A DNA stretch of 23,136 bases from Chitinophagaceae bacterium UBA5175 (lineage in GTDB: Bacteria; Bacteroidota; Bacteroidia; Chitinophagales; Chitinophagaceae): the NCBI GenBank assembly GCA_002413325.1, contig DHWT01000317.1, forward strand, positions 1 through 23,136, read 5' to 3'. The position numbers and the translations under genes are program-made. Shown piece by piece: positions 23,047-23,136 of this stretch. The notes under the pieces were generated by a model, which worked only from the letters and a program-made list of their open reading frames with translations, made no database searches and had not been told where the DNA came from. Each line of letters begins with the position of its first letter. Position 1 is the stretch's first letter.

Positions 23047-23136
23047 AACTATGTCTGCCTAATTTTAACCTCAGGATCAGAGACATGCGCATTTATTTCA
23101 CCTGCCAACCGGGCATTCCATAAATAATATACAATT

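Larger units (their letters stand above)
22738..23136. promoter_or_regulatory. Dyad-rich 399-bp region upstream of the giant gene
   Basis: No convincing complete gene is present. The region is AT-rich and holds several inverted repeats: TTAACG/CGTTAA (22811-22830), ATGCAAT/ATTGCAT (22830-22850), a long bulged stem (22912-22979), a 16-bp perfect palindrome (22984-22999) and a bulged AT hairpin next to a T-run (23013-23046). It should contain the giant gene's promoter on the minus strand, although no exact TAnnTTTG box was found. At the right edge a minus-strand frame is open from 23136 to a TAG at 23051-23049 and could be the tail of a gene outside the window. Confidence 0.5.

Noticed and set aside
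23049..23136. Minus-strand frame open from the window edge to a TAG, possible 3' end of another gene
   Set aside because: Only 28 codons are visible and nothing is recognisable. The adjacent AT hairpin is suggestive, but the evidence is too thin to call a gene.

Overview
The window looks like a chromosomal segment of a Bacteroidota bacterium, probably Chitinophagaceae/Sphingobacteriales-like. The evidence is a giant surface protein with a type IX secretion (Por) C-terminal sorting domain and MBG modules, a DUF5777-type outer-membrane barrel, a DUF4136 lipoprotein, C-terminal Phe on outer-membrane barrels, and weak or absent Shine-Dalgarno sequences. All names rest on reading motifs by eye; no database search was possible.

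Layout. 1-1862 (+): the 3' end of an outer-membrane barrel gene, a PAP2 phosphatase and a DUF4136 lipoprotein. 1863-2316: a sparse convergent gap that may hold a 30-residue membrane peptide. 2317-8918 (-): eight tightly spaced genes of an electron-transfer operon. In transcription order these are an ethylbenzene-dehydrogenase-like haem lipoprotein, a CX4CH cytochrome lipoprotein, a DUF5777 barrel, a monohaem cytochrome c, a small RR-signal anchored protein, a Tat/lipoprotein four-cluster ferredoxin, an NrfD/PsrC quinone-site membrane protein and an unknown periplasmic protein with a C-terminal membrane anchor. No molybdopterin catalytic subunit is present. An 18-bp perfect dyad with FNR/CRP-like spacing lies upstream. 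9235-10598 (-): a DUF1349 protein and a thioredoxin-fold protein. 10809-13965 (+): a Cys-rich GDCCVxC protein, a DUF885 metallopeptidase and a CotH-kinase-like protein. 14112-16681 (-): a TPR/transmembrane adenylate cyclase followed by an HD-domain phosphohydrolase. 16801-22737 (-): a 1978-residue secreted modular protein, followed by a strong terminator. 22738-23136: a dyad-rich intergenic region.

How the genes may work together. The 2317-8918 operon has the parts to move electrons between the quinone pool (NrfD and ferredoxin), a periplasmic cytochrome c, and outer-membrane haem lipoproteins beside a barrel. The terminal substrate is not apparent. The cyclase and HD protein look like a paired cyclic-nucleotide signalling unit.

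The most unusual signals are: (i) ten copies of an exact GQAILR hexapeptide, in three blocks, interrupting an MBG-like domain of the giant protein; (ii) an S8-like domain in the same protein in which DEGRAM replaces the catalytic-His motif; (iii) the incomplete redox operon, whose ferredoxin lacks one cluster-I cysteine and shares a short motif with its 89-residue neighbour.
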